DNA of 64,000 nt from VAZQ01 sp963821505 (GTDB taxonomy: Bacteria; Pseudomonadota; Alphaproteobacteria; Rhizobiales; Xanthobacteraceae), in contig CAWGEH010000022.1 in the NCBI GenBank assembly GCA_963821505.1, positions 159,586-223,585 of the forward strand. Direction: 5' to 3'. The translations under genes were made by a program, and so were the position numbers. Positions 25,827 through 34,869 of the stretch are shown here, in pieces. Every line of letters begins with the position of its first letter. Positions within the stretch are counted from its first letter, which is position 1. Under the pieces are notes generated by a model. It was not told the DNA's origin, ran no database searches, and saw nothing but the letters and a program-made list of their open reading frames with translations.

Positions 25827-26279
25827 GGCGAAGTTCCTCCGTGTTCGGGGTGGAAGCAGGGAGAGTTCCTTCTCTCCTCCTCGGTTCGGCAATGCTATTC
25901 GGCGGGCCATCCCTATGCAATCCGGATTGCCCAGCCAGGACTGCGGCGAGCAACACGATCGTCGTTGGATGCCTCGTTGTTTGGCTAAGGGGCGACGTCG
26001 CGCTATTTCGCGGCGCCCGCGCTCTACGAGACCTGTCGGGTCGCTCGCAAGAGCGACCGCGTTTGATGGAGACGATACGCCCGTCAAGACCACGAGGCAC
26101 GGAGCGGACGAGGCTGTTGTCGCTCGGCTGCCGCGCGCATCGACGCACGACCGCGCGCTCTCCGCGCCGGACAGAGTTTCGGCTTTCGCTCGAGAATGCG
26201 GCAGCTCGATCATCGAAAATTCTGCTAAACTTGAAGCCGGAATCCGTTGTTCCCGCACGCCGCTTCAGGAGATCGAACA
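25827..26279. other. Long intergenic region with small hairpins
   Basis: This 453-base gap between divergent genes carries no supported gene. It holds a GGAGAG/CTCTCC hairpin at 25860-25877 and an 8-bp stem with GCAA loop at 26039-26058 (GGTCGCTC/GAGCGACC). Promoters for both flanking genes are expected here but none was clear enough to mark. Confidence 0.5.
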
Positions 26280-27212
26280 ATGAGGACGCTGGTTCTTGAA
26301 ACAACCGCGCCGTTCCAGGGATTACCGGAGCTGGTGGCGTATGACGAAGGGCTGTTCGAACGCGAGGGCTTGCGGATCGAGTGGGCCGATCGGGAAAAGG
26401 ACGTCGAGAAGAAAACCGAGATCAACGTCATCAGCCCGAAAGGACTCGATCCGTTCTCGAGCCATGGCAAGCTGCTCGAACAGGGCCAGGCGGACATGTA
26501 CAACGCCTGCGAGTGGGGCAATTACTGTCGCGTGCAGGATACCCGGGTCGGCAGCCGCCAGGTCGGCCGCCGCGCCATCGTCACCTATGCCGCGCTCGCG
26601 GTGCGGCCGGATTCACCGGTCTACACCGCGCAGCAGCTCGCGGGCCGCATGGTCGGCGTGCCGTTCTATTTCGGCACCCACTATCTCGCGCTGCACATGC
26701 TGGAAGGCTTCCTGCCGCGCGATCAGATCAAGGTCTGCCGGGCACCCAACGGCTCGCGCTACCGGTTCGAGGCAATGATGCAGGGTGACATCGAGGCCAC
26801 GACCCTGACCGAACCCTATGCGTCGCTCGCCGAAAAGAAGGGCTGCCGGCTCGTCTGCGAGGCCTTCTACCACGGCACCGAGGTTGCTTCCGACCGGGTC
26901 GATGCCGCCACCTACGGCGCCTTCAACCGCGCGGTGCGCGAGGCGGTGCGCCGCATCAACGCCGATAAACGCGCCTATCTGCATTACTTCATCGACTACC
27001 ACAAAGCGAAGGACCCCGAGATCGCGCTGCTGCGACCGCAGGACATTCGCGAGAGCCGCGTCGTGGTCTGCGATCCGGCCCCGATCCCGCGCGAAGAGAT
27101 GCAGCGCACCTACGAGTGGCTCAAGAGCTGGGACATGCTGCAAGAGACCGTCTCACCGTTCCATCTCGTCGACCCGGACATCCAAATGCATGCGCATGCG
27201 GCGGCGGGGTGA
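26280..27212 (+). CDS. NMT1/THI5-like solute-binding-fold protein without signal peptide
   Basis: The 310-residue protein has the periplasmic-binding-protein fold of the NMT1/THI5 or nitrate/taurine type: FQGLPELVAYDEGLFEREGL, HGKLLEQGQADMYNACEWGN, QQLAGRMVGVPFYFGTHYLA and EAMMQGDIEATTLTEPYASL. No signal peptide or lipobox precedes the first strand (MRTLVLETTAPF), so the product should remain in the cytoplasm. That is unusual for a transport component and leaves open an enzyme or sensor role, as in THI5-type proteins. The ATG follows CAGGAG. No permease or ATPase gene is adjacent; the next gene is a damaged Bug-type binding protein. Confidence 0.78.
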   Translation: MRTLVLETTAPFQGLPELVAYDEGLFEREGLRIEWADREKDVEKKTEINVISPKGLDPFSSHGKLLEQGQADMYNACEWGNYCRVQDTRVGSRQVGRRAIVTYAALAVRPDSPVYTAQQLAGRMVGVPFYFGTHYLALHMLEGFLPRDQIKVCRAPNGSRYRFEAMMQGDIEATTLTEPYASLAEKKGCRLVCEAFYHGTEVASDRVDAATYGAFNRAVREAVRRINADKRAYLHYFIDYHKAKDPEIALLRPQDIRESRVVVCDPAPIPREEMQRTYEWLKSWDMLQETVSPFHLVDPDIQMHAHAAAG

Positions 27213-27333
27213 CATCGTCTTCTCACGCGCGGATCGCTTCACGTTGAATCGCAATTTCGCTCCAAGCATTGTTGCGCTCGCATCTCTTGTCCGAAAACTC
27301 GGCAACTCTTCGGGATCGTTCTTCGGCCGCCGG

Positions 27334-28327
27334 ATGTGCCTGCACCGCGCCGTTCTGACATGGGTCGCCGCGGCGATGCTGGCAGCACCGCCGGCGCATC
27401 CAGCTCGTGGTGGGCTTCAGCGCCGGCGGCGGCTATGACCTCTATGCGCGCACGCTCGCGCGCCATATGGGCCGTCATATCCCCGGCCATCCCAGGCTGA
27501 TCCCCCAGAAGATGCCGGGCGCCGGCAGCCTCAAAGCGGTCAACTACCTCTACAACGTCGCCGCCAAGGACGGCACGGCGATCGGCGCCTTCGCGCCCGG
27601 CGTGGTGGTCGAGCCGCTGCTCGGGCGCGGTGAGGGCACGCAATTCGAGGCCCCGAAATTCACCTGGCTCGGCAGCATTTCGCAGGAGGTGAGCGTCTGC
27701 GCCTTTATCAAGGCGGCCGGCATCCGGACCTGGCGGGACATGCAGACCAAAAACTACGTCATCGGCGCATCCGGCGCAGGAGCGGAAAGCGACGTCTTTC
27801 CCAACGTGCTGCGCAAGCTGTTCAACCTGCCCCTGAAGATCGTCAGCGGCTACCCCGGCGGCACCGAGATCATCCTCGCCATGGAGCGGCACGAGGTCGA
27901 TGGCCGCTGCGGCTGGTCATGGACGAGCTTGCTCAGCCGAAGCCGCGCGCTGCTGGACGGCGGAGAGATCGATATCACGCTGCAGATCGGTTTGCAGAAG
28001 GACAAGGCCTTGCCGAGCGTGCCCTTGATCATGGACCTGACCGATGATCCCCAGCAGAAGGCGGCGCTCAAACTGATCGTATCGCGTCAGAGCATCGCAC
28101 GGCCGTTCGCGGGGCCGCCGGGCATCCCGGCGGAGCGGGCACGCCTCTTGCGAACGGCTTTCGACGCGACCGTGACGGACCCCGACTTCCGCGCGGAGGC
28201 AAAAAATCTCAATCTCGACGTCGAGCCGGTCGGCGGCGCCGAGGTCGAGGCCTTGCTCAAGGAAATCTATGCTTCACCATCGGAGGTGGTGAAGCTCGCC
28301 GCCGGGCTTGTCAGGGAGGCTCCGTAA
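27334..28327 (+). pseudogene. Tripartite tricarboxylate (Bug/TctC) solute-binding protein with disrupted N terminus
   Basis: From 27398 the frame encodes IQLVVGFSAGGGYDLYARTL, the classic first strand of Bug proteins. It continues to 28327 with MPGAGSLKAVNYLYNVAAKD and FAGPPGIPAERARLLRTAFD. An in-frame stop at 27356 and the absence of an ATG leave only GTG 27407 as start, which would cut into the first strand and give no signal peptide. A signal-like MCLHRAVLTWVAAAMLAAPP is encoded just upstream from 27334 in another frame. Removing one base near 27397 joins them, although the usual short linker (such as FYRGKT) is also missing. The gene therefore looks broken by a small indel, or the sequence has an error here. 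No TctA/TctB permease genes are nearby. Confidence 0.7.
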
Positions 28328-28500
28328 GGACGCCGCGGGCGCGCGCATGATTGCCGGTCGAGTTCCACGTGCCCAATGACCCCGGCCGCTGCCGGGCCGT
28401 GGGACGCACGCCATGGTGACGGGGGAACTCGCCCGCGCAAGGTCGCAACATGCCGAAGGCCCGCGCTCCCGGAACGTGGGCCCTGCGTCATTACGGCACT

Positions 28501-28806
28501 CTACGAGGAGCTCCCGCCTCCCGAACCCTCGCCGCTCGACGACGTGCCGCCCATCGGCGCGGGCGGAGAGCTGTAGGACGGCGTGCTCGGCGCGGGTGCG
28601 GGCTTGGGTGCGGGCTTAGGTACCGGTTTTGGCGCGACCGGTTTCTTCGGAGCGGCCTTGGGAGGCATTGCCTTCTTGGCGGGCTTTTTTGCCGCGCCCT
28701 TCTTCTTCGCCACGACGGCCTTCTTTTTCTTCCGAGCCGGGGCGGCCTTTTTCGCCTTTGCGCCTTTCTTGGTCTTCGACTTCGCCTTCTTCGCCTTCTT
28801 CGCCAT
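28501..28806 (-). CDS. Lysine/alanine/proline-rich basic protein (histone H1-like)
   Basis: The 101-residue product starts with about 60 residues of Lys/Ala repeats (AKKAKKAKSKTKKGAKAKK), passes into a Pro-Lys-Ala stretch (PKPVPKPAPKPAPAP) and ends in a Ser/Gly tail. Composition resembles bacterial histone H1-like proteins and other disordered basic DNA- or RNA-binding tails, but low complexity prevents a firm family call. The ATG has a GGAGGGC site, which supports expression. It lies 55 bases upstream of the glcF stop codon, on the same strand. Confidence 0.65.
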   Translation of the reverse strand: MAKKAKKAKSKTKKGAKAKKAAPARKKKKAVVAKKKGAAKKPAKKAMPPKAAPKKPVAPKPVPKPAPKPAPAPSTPSYSSPPAPMGGTSSSGEGSGGGSSS

Positions 28807-28861
28807 GATCGCCCTCCGATCGTTGCAGCTCAGGTCTCGGTACGGTTCGGCAACGCTACTG

Positions 28862-30205
28862 TCACATCGTCATCGCGACGGTCGCTCCCGCCGCATTGGC
28901 CAGCTCTGTCCCGGCGAGCGCCACGGGTGCTGGGCCCCCGGTGGCCCAGTCGATCAGCTCGACGGTGTGGACAACCGGGATGCCCGTGCCCGCAGCGATC
29001 TGCGTCATGCAGCCGATATTTCCGGCGGCGATCACGTCGGGCTTGAGCTTTTCGATATTTCCAACTTTACGCTCGCGCAACCTCCTCGCAAGCTCCGGCT
29101 GGAGAATGTTGTAGGTACCGGCCGAACCACAGCACAGATGTCCTTCCGGCACATCTTTCACCACGAATCCGTTCTTGAAAAGCAATTCTTTCGGAGCACG
29201 CACGATTTTCTGACCGTGCTGGAGCGAGCAGGCGGAATGATACGCGACGACGACGCCAGTCCCGGCAAGCTTCGACGACAGCTTGAGTCCGCTCAGGTAC
29301 TCGCTGATGTCCATGGCGAGCCGCGACACCCGGGCGGCCTTGTCGGCATAGGCCGAATCAGCGCGCAGCACGAAACCGTAGTCCTTGACCGTGGTGCCGC
29401 ACCCCGAGGCGGTCACCAGAATGGCATCGAGAGCCTCCCGCTCGATCTCCGCGGTCCAGGCGTCGATTTGGCGACGGGCGGCGGCCAGCGCTTCCTGCTC
29501 GCGGCCCATGTGATGGACCAAAGAGCCGCAACATCCCTCCTCTGCCAGGACCACCTCGATGCCGTGACGGGTGAGGAGCCGGATGGCCGCGGCGTTGATC
29601 GACGGGGCAATCACCGGCCCGACGCAACCGTCCAATAGCGCGACCCGGCCGCGCCGGGGGCCTACCGCCGGGAATAGGCGCCGCCCCTTCCCGTCCGACG
29701 CCGCGGGCAGTCGCGCCGGGGCCAATCGCAGCATGGCGGCCACGGACCTGAACCCGAGTGCGGCGAACAGGCCCGCGAACGGTTTGCCCAGCCGGGCCGC
29801 GCCGAGCGCCCGGCGGAACAGACCATTGTCGGGCAACACGCGGGCGAGCACCGCACGGACCACGCGATCGGCAAGGGGGCGCGTATAAGTTCTCTCGATA
29901 CGGCCGCGGGCCTGGTCGACCAGGTGCATGTAATGCACGCCCGAGGGGCAGGTGGTCATGCAGGCGAGGCAGGACAGGCAGCGGTCGATATGCTTGACGA
30001 CGTCGGCGGTCGCCGGACGGTCGTTCTCCAGCATGTCCTTGATCAGGTAGATGCGCCCGCGCGGCGAATCGAGCTCGTCGCCGAGCAGGACATAGGTCGG
30101 GCAGGTCGCGGTGCAGAAACCGCAATGCACGCAGGTGCGAAGTATCCGATCGGCTTCCGCGGTATTCGGGTCGGCGAGCTGCGCGAGGGTAAAGGAGGTT
30201 TGCAT
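28862..30205 (-). CDS. glcF: Glycolate oxidase iron-sulfur subunit GlcF
   Basis: The 447-residue protein carries two [4Fe-4S] ferredoxin motifs, CVHCGFCTATCP (C25, C28, C31, C35) and CLSCLACMTTCP (C76, C79, C82, C86). Two CCG-type cysteine-rich domains follow (EGCCGSLVHHMG and HLCCGSAGTYNILQPE). This is the standard GlcF layout. With GlcD and GlcE it forms membrane-associated glycolate oxidase, which turns glycolate into glyoxylate and passes electrons to the respiratory chain. It is the last gene of glcD-glcE-glcF. Confidence 0.96.
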   Translation of the reverse strand: MQTSFTLAQLADPNTAEADRILRTCVHCGFCTATCPTYVLLGDELDSPRGRIYLIKDMLENDRPATADVVKHIDRCLSCLACMTTCPSGVHYMHLVDQARGRIERTYTRPLADRVVRAVLARVLPDNGLFRRALGAARLGKPFAGLFAALGFRSVAAMLRLAPARLPAASDGKGRRLFPAVGPRRGRVALLDGCVGPVIAPSINAAAIRLLTRHGIEVVLAEEGCCGSLVHHMGREQEALAAARRQIDAWTAEIEREALDAILVTASGCGTTVKDYGFVLRADSAYADKAARVSRLAMDISEYLSGLKLSSKLAGTGVVVAYHSACSLQHGQKIVRAPKELLFKNGFVVKDVPEGHLCCGSAGTYNILQPELARRLRERKVGNIEKLKPDVIAAGNIGCMTQIAAGTGIPVVHTVELIDWATGGPAPVALAGTELANAAGATVAMTM

Positions 30206-30214
30206 CGGTCGAAC

Positions 30215-31480
30215 TTAGTTATACCCGGCAAGCTGTTTGGCGTACCCGCCCATCAAACGCCGGCCCACATTCGCCCGGGATTGAGCACACCCTTGGGATC
30301 GAAGCTCGCCTTGACCCGCTTCGTCAATGCGCCAACCGCGGCCATCCTGCGGCGCGAACACGCTGATCGCCGCGCGCGCCGCGGCCGGCGCGCGGATCAG
30401 CGTGGCATGCCCTCCGGTCGCGGCGCAGGCGTCGCGGACGAGCGCCGCGCCGGCATCGTCCGATGCTTCGAGCGCAAGCCAGACGAGGCCACCCGCCCAA
30501 TCGTAAAGCACCTGCGCCTGCCCTCCCCTCGCGATCATGGCCGCCAGTTCCGCGCCCCGCGTCGGTGACGTCGAGACCCGCCAGAGCGGCCGCCCGACGC
30601 CGTGCCGGCCGGCCGCAAAGGGGGTGACGTCGCGCACCGCTTTCCAGAGCGCGCGCGAGGCCGACGCATCCATCGTCGCAAGCTCGCCGAACGGTCTCAT
30701 CAGCGCCTCGAGCGCACCCCGGCGGTGGGCGACCGAGGGCGAGAAGCCTTCGAGCCGCAACGCCGTGACGCCGCCGCCGGCGCTCGCGACCGCCGGGATC
30801 GACGTGGCCACCTCGGGCGGCAAATGCGCCGCGCCCGAGATGTCGCAGGCCGAGCCCATGGCGCTGGTCATCGCCGCGACCGCTTTCGCCGGCTCGAGGC
30901 CGCGGATCAGCAGCGTCTGCTCGGCCTCGGGCCGGGGCAGCACTTTGATGGTCACCTCGGTCATGGCGGCGAGCGTGCCCCAGGAGCCCGCGATCAGCTT
31001 GCAGAGATCGTATCCGGTCACGTTCTTCACCACCCGGCCGCCGGACTTGAAGCTCTCGCCGCGGCCGGAGACCGCGGAGAAACCGAGAAAATGGTCGCGC
31101 GCGGCGCCGGCCTTGATCCGGCGCGGCCCGGAGAGGTTTGCCGCCAGGACGCCGCCGATCGTGCCGCGGCCGACAACGCCGCCCAGGACGCTCGCGTAGT
31201 CCATCGGCTCGAACGCGAGTTGCTGGCCTTTGGCGGCGACGAGCGCTTCGATCTCGACGAGGGGCGTGCCGGCCTTCGCCGAAAGCACGAGTTCCTCGGG
31301 CTCATAGAGCATGACGCCGCTGAGGGCCGAGAGATCGAGCGTCACGTCGGTTTGCGCCGGCCGGCCGATCGCACGCTTCGAGCCCTGGCCGACAATCTCG
31401 GCCGTCTTGCCCTCGGCCAGCGTCCATTGCACCGCCTGCTCGACATCCCTGGCATCGCGTGGTTGGAGGGTGTCGGCCAT
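30215..31480 (-). CDS. glcE: Glycolate oxidase FAD-binding subunit GlcE, frameshifted near its end
   Basis: The protein starts at the ATG at 31480 and shows the GlcE FAD-binding domain: VGQGSKRAIGRP, YEPEELVLSAKAGTPLVEIE, and GGRVVKNVTGYDLCKLIAGS. The normal GlcE ending is displaced: after AISVFAPQDGR the frame runs into unrelated sequence to 30215. Removing one base of the CC pair at 30336-30337 gives VGALTKRVKASFDPKGVLNP and then GRMWAGV with a stop at 30253-30255, exactly the expected end. The true gene is therefore probably 30253-31480. The annotated end here follows the uncorrected frame. It starts 11 bases after glcD. Confidence 0.92.
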   Translation of the reverse strand: MADTLQPRDARDVEQAVQWTLAEGKTAEIVGQGSKRAIGRPAQTDVTLDLSALSGVMLYEPEELVLSAKAGTPLVEIEALVAAKGQQLAFEPMDYASVLGGVVGRGTIGGVLAANLSGPRRIKAGAARDHFLGFSAVSGRGESFKSGGRVVKNVTGYDLCKLIAGSWGTLAAMTEVTIKVLPRPEAEQTLLIRGLEPAKAVAAMTSAMGSACDISGAAHLPPEVATSIPAVASAGGGVTALRLEGFSPSVAHRRGALEALMRPFGELATMDASASRALWKAVRDVTPFAAGRHGVGRPLWRVSTSPTRGAELAAMIARGGQAQVLYDWAGGLVWLALEASDDAGAALVRDACAATGGHATLIRAPAAARAAISVFAPQDGRGWRIDEAGQGELRSQGCAQSRANVGRRLMGGYAKQLAGYN

Positions 31481-31491
31481 CGCCCGAGAAT

Positions 31492-32985
31492 TCAAAACCT
31501 TGGAATATCCGGAAACGCCACCCGGCCGGCATGGACGTGCATACGGGAGAGCTCGGCGCAGCGATGCAGCGTCGGAAATACCTTGCCGGGATTGAGCAGG
31601 CCACGCTCGTCGAAGGCGCATTTGAGCCGCTGCTGCTGGTTTAGGTCGGCCTCGGAGAACATCGCCGGCATCAGGTCGCGCTTCTCCACGCCGACGCCGT
31701 GCTCACCAGTGAGCACCCCGCCCATTTCAACGCAGAGCTTGAGAATGTCCGCGCCGAAGCTTTCCGTCTTCTCAAGCTCGCCCGGCTTGTTGGCGTCGTA
31801 GAGAATGAGCGGGTGCAGGTTGCCGTCGCCGGCATGGAAGACATTGGCGACGCGCAGCCCGTAATGCTCGGACAATTCGCGCATGCGCTTGAGCACCTGC
31901 GGCAATCGCGCGCGCGGGATGGTGCCGTCCATACAGTAATAGTCGGGCGAGATGCGGCCGACCGCGGGGAACGCGGCCTTGCGGCCGGCCCAGAACAGGA
32001 GCCGCTCCTCCTCGGAGGCGGAGATGCGGCAGGTCACGGCGCGGCAGGATCGGGCGATCGTCTCGACGCGGGCAATGAGGTGATCGACCTCGGCGCCGGG
32101 GCCGTCGAGCTCCACGATCAACAACGCCTCGACGTCGAGCGGATATCCCGCGTGCACGAATTGTTCCACGGCATGGATCGCCGGGGCGTCCATCATCTCC
32201 ATGCCGCCGGGGATGATGCCCGCGCCGATGATCCTGCTCACGCACTCGCCGGCGTCTTCGGACGAGGCAAACCCGACCAGCACCGCGCGCGCGCATTCCG
32301 GCTTCTTGAGGAGGCGCACGGTGACCTCGGTGACGACGCCCAGAAGGCCCTCCGAACCGGTGATGACGCCGAGGAGGTCGTAGCCACCGGCATCAAGATG
32401 CTTGCCGCCGACGCGGACGATCTCGCCGGTCATCAGCACCAGCTCGCAGCCGGTGAGGTTGTTGGTGGTCATGCCGTATTTGAGGCAGTGCACCCCGCCG
32501 GAATTCTCCGCCACGTTGCCGCCGATGGTGCAGGCGATCTGCGACGACGGGTCGGGGGCGTAGTAGAAGCCGGCGTGCTCGACCGCCTGTGTCACCGCGA
32601 GATTGGTCACGCCCGGCTCGACCACGGCGACGCGGTTGGCGAGGTCGATCTCGCGGATACGGTTGAATTTGGCCATCCCGAGGAGGACGCCGTCGGCGAG
32701 CGGCAGCGCGCCGCCGGAAAGCGAGGTGCCCGCCCCGCGCGGCACCACCTTGACGCCTTCGCGATGGCAGAATTCGAGCACGCGGCTCACCTGCTCCGTG
32801 GTCTCGGGCAGCACGACCACCATGGGAAGCTGGCGATAGGCGGTCAGGCCATCGGATTCGTAGGGTCGCATCTCCCGTTCGCCGGCGATCACGCCTTCGC
32901 CCGGCACGATGGCGCTCAACGCCGCCACGATGCGGTCGCGACCGGCCAGCACGGCTTCATCCGGCGTGGGCATTGCGACTGACAC
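31492..32985 (-). CDS. glcD: Glycolate oxidase catalytic subunit GlcD
   Basis: The 497-residue FAD-linked oxidase has the PCMH-type FAD-binding fold (VVPRGAGTSLSGGALPLADG, TIGGNVAENSGGVHCLKYG) and the C-terminal oxidase domain with NVFHAGDGNLHPLILYD and GGVLTGEHGVGVEKRDLMP. It oxidises glycolate, with electrons leaving through GlcE/GlcF. The GTG at 32985 is preferred because GGGAG lies about six bases upstream; the ATG four codons later has poor spacing. It heads the glcDEF operon. Confidence 0.95.
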   Translation of the reverse strand: MSVAMPTPDEAVLAGRDRIVAALSAIVPGEGVIAGEREMRPYESDGLTAYRQLPMVVVLPETTEQVSRVLEFCHREGVKVVPRGAGTSLSGGALPLADGVLLGMAKFNRIREIDLANRVAVVEPGVTNLAVTQAVEHAGFYYAPDPSSQIACTIGGNVAENSGGVHCLKYGMTTNNLTGCELVLMTGEIVRVGGKHLDAGGYDLLGVITGSEGLLGVVTEVTVRLLKKPECARAVLVGFASSEDAGECVSRIIGAGIIPGGMEMMDAPAIHAVEQFVHAGYPLDVEALLIVELDGPGAEVDHLIARVETIARSCRAVTCRISASEEERLLFWAGRKAAFPAVGRISPDYYCMDGTIPRARLPQVLKRMRELSEHYGLRVANVFHAGDGNLHPLILYDANKPGELEKTESFGADILKLCVEMGGVLTGEHGVGVEKRDLMPAMFSEADLNQQQRLKCAFDERGLLNPGKVFPTLHRCAELSRMHVHAGRVAFPDIPRF

Positions 32986-33271
32986 TATGCGCTCCCTGGG
33001 CCGTTCGGGGACCGAGCCCCGCTTGCCATGTTTATAACGCCGCCGCCTCATGAAATCGTGCGCTCTCTGTCAGAAAACCAGCTCTGCCCCCGCCCCATTC
33101 AGAGAAATCGTCGTTTGGGGCGTTGACAGTACAAGCGCTTAACGCCATTCGGACAGCGCGGGCGATTGCCAGCGCAAGCCGGCGAGAGGCTGCTTGCGCG
33201 CTTATCGTCCGATCGCCGCGATCGGAGAGCGCCTGGGAGGGCGCGGCAGCGGTCGGAATGGAGAGGAGAAA

Positions 33272-33673
33272 ATGATGAGGACGTGGGTGAGGACTGGGGT
33301 GATGGCTGCGATTGCTCTTGCCGCTTCGACTGGGACGAGCTTGGCCCAGGACGCCGCCGCCGGCGAGCAGGTGTTCAAGCGACTGTGCTCACCGTGCCAC
33401 GACATCGGGCCGGACGCGAAAATCAAGCTCGGTCCGCCGCTCAACGGCATCGACGGCCGCAAGTCCGGCAGCTTCGAGGGCTTCAACTATTCCCAGGCCA
33501 ACAAGTCGTCCGGCATCACCTGGAGCCACGACGCCTTCGTCAAATATATCCACGCGCCCATGCAAGAGATGCCCGGCACCCGCATGGCATTCGTCGGCAT
33601 CAAGAACGACAAGGACATCGCGGATCTTTGGGCTTATCTCAGCCAATTCGGGCCGGACGGCCAGAAGAAGTGA
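33272..33673 (+). CDS. Periplasmic class I cytochrome c (c2/c550-like)
   Basis: The 133-residue protein has a signal peptide (WVRTGVMAAIALAASTGTSL) and a single haem site CSPCH (C39, C42, H43). The axial methionine is probably M105 in GTRMAFVGI, followed by the closing helix IADLWAYLSQF. Length and motifs match cytochrome c2/c550-type electron carriers. The ATG has a GAGGAGAAA site; upstream open frames are noise. It stands alone, divergent from glcD and 119 bases before the universal stress gene. Confidence 0.93.
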   Translation: MMRTWVRTGVMAAIALAASTGTSLAQDAAAGEQVFKRLCSPCHDIGPDAKIKLGPPLNGIDGRKSGSFEGFNYSQANKSSGITWSHDAFVKYIHAPMQEMPGTRMAFVGIKNDKDIADLWAYLSQFGPDGQKK

Positions 33674-33792
33674 AGCGCTGCGGGGGGCGCGGGAGAATTC
33701 CAGCGCCCACCGCCCTGCGAAGGGCCCAATGCAATGAAGCATACGCAGATGGCGTAGACTTATACCATCCGCCGTCGAGGTGAGGAGGTCGC

Positions 33793-34626
33793 ATGCTCAA
33801 GGATGTCGTCGTCAATCTTTCGGGCCGCGCCCCGCAGAACTTCGCGGGCGACTATGCGGGCTCGGTTGCCGCGGTGTTCGGTGCGCACGTCACCGGCATC
33901 TCCTTCCTCTACGAGCCGGTGATTCCGGACGGTGCGATGGGCGGCGTCCCCATCGACCTGATCGAGCTCCAGCGCGAGGAAAACAGCAAGATCGCGCAGG
34001 AAGCGGTCAGCCGGTTCGAGGCAGCGACGAAACAGGCCGGCGTCTCCGCGCAAACCCGTATCCTGGACGCCACCTTCGGCGGCGGCGCCACCCTGTTCGC
34101 CCAGATCGCGCGGCGCTTCGACGTCGCCGTCGTCGGGCAGGCGCAGCGTGAGCAAGGAGCGGCCGACCAACTGATCATCGAAGGGGCGCTGTTCGAATCC
34201 GGACGTCCCGTCATCGTGGTGCCCTATATCCAGAAGCGCGGGCTGACGCTCGAGCGCGTGTTCGTCTGCTGGGACGGCGGGCGCACGGCGGCGCGCGCCA
34301 TCGGCGACGCCATGCCGCTCCTCGAGCGCGCCAAGGCGGTCGACATCGTGACGGTGGCCGAAGAGCGCAAGGGCGACCACGACGAGGCGACCGGCGCCAA
34401 GCTGAGCGAGCATCTGGCGCGCCACGGCGTCAAGGCCAACGTCAAGCGCATGTCCAAGGGCGATATCGCGATCGAAGACGTGATCCTATCCTACGCCGCC
34501 GACAGCGGCGCCGATTTCATGGTGATGGGCGGCTACGGGCATTCGCGCCTGCGCGAGTTCATCCTCGGCGGTGTCACGCGCGGTATTCTCGCCTCCATGA
34601 CAGTGCCGGTGCTGATGTCGCATTAG
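33793..34626 (+). CDS. Universal stress protein (UspA family, tandem type)
   Basis: The 277-residue cytoplasmic protein is long enough for two Usp domains. The C-terminal one carries the nucleotide-binding signature GGYGHSRLREFILGGVTR and ends in a MTVPVLMSH strand. The N-terminal half has a degenerate counterpart (VGQAQREQGAADQLIIEGAL) without the glycine loop. Tandem Usp proteins are common in alphaproteobacteria and are linked to stress survival. GGAGG lies directly before the ATG. Confidence 0.9.
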   Translation: MLKDVVVNLSGRAPQNFAGDYAGSVAAVFGAHVTGISFLYEPVIPDGAMGGVPIDLIELQREENSKIAQEAVSRFEAATKQAGVSAQTRILDATFGGGATLFAQIARRFDVAVVGQAQREQGAADQLIIEGALFESGRPVIVVPYIQKRGLTLERVFVCWDGGRTAARAIGDAMPLLERAKAVDIVTVAEERKGDHDEATGAKLSEHLARHGVKANVKRMSKGDIAIEDVILSYAADSGADFMVMGGYGHSRLREFILGGVTRGILASMTVPVLMSH

Positions 34627-34869
34627 CCTCCTCGCCTGTCGCAAACTATTGGCTGAGCATGGATTTTTGCGCGCGGGAACTTCGGTTTCCGGACCGCGTT
34701 GTCTCGCCGCCTCCCGGTGATGTTTCGTCCAGACTATGTCGACCGCTGCTGAAGACGCACAGCGCGCTTGCGCACTAGGCGGACACTGGTCAGCCGCCCG
34801 GAAAGCGCGCACACGTTCCAAGCGTTAGGGCCGGACGTCCGGTTGCCGATGCGTTCCAAGGGCATCACA

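Noticed and set aside
26247..26279. TTG start extending the NMT1/THI5-like protein by 11 residues
   Set aside because: The ATG at 26280 has a CAGGAG site at good spacing, and the extension does not form a signal peptide.
31699..32982. 427-codon plus-strand frame inside glcD
   Set aside because: It is antisense to a conserved FAD-oxidase gene and shows no recognisable domain.
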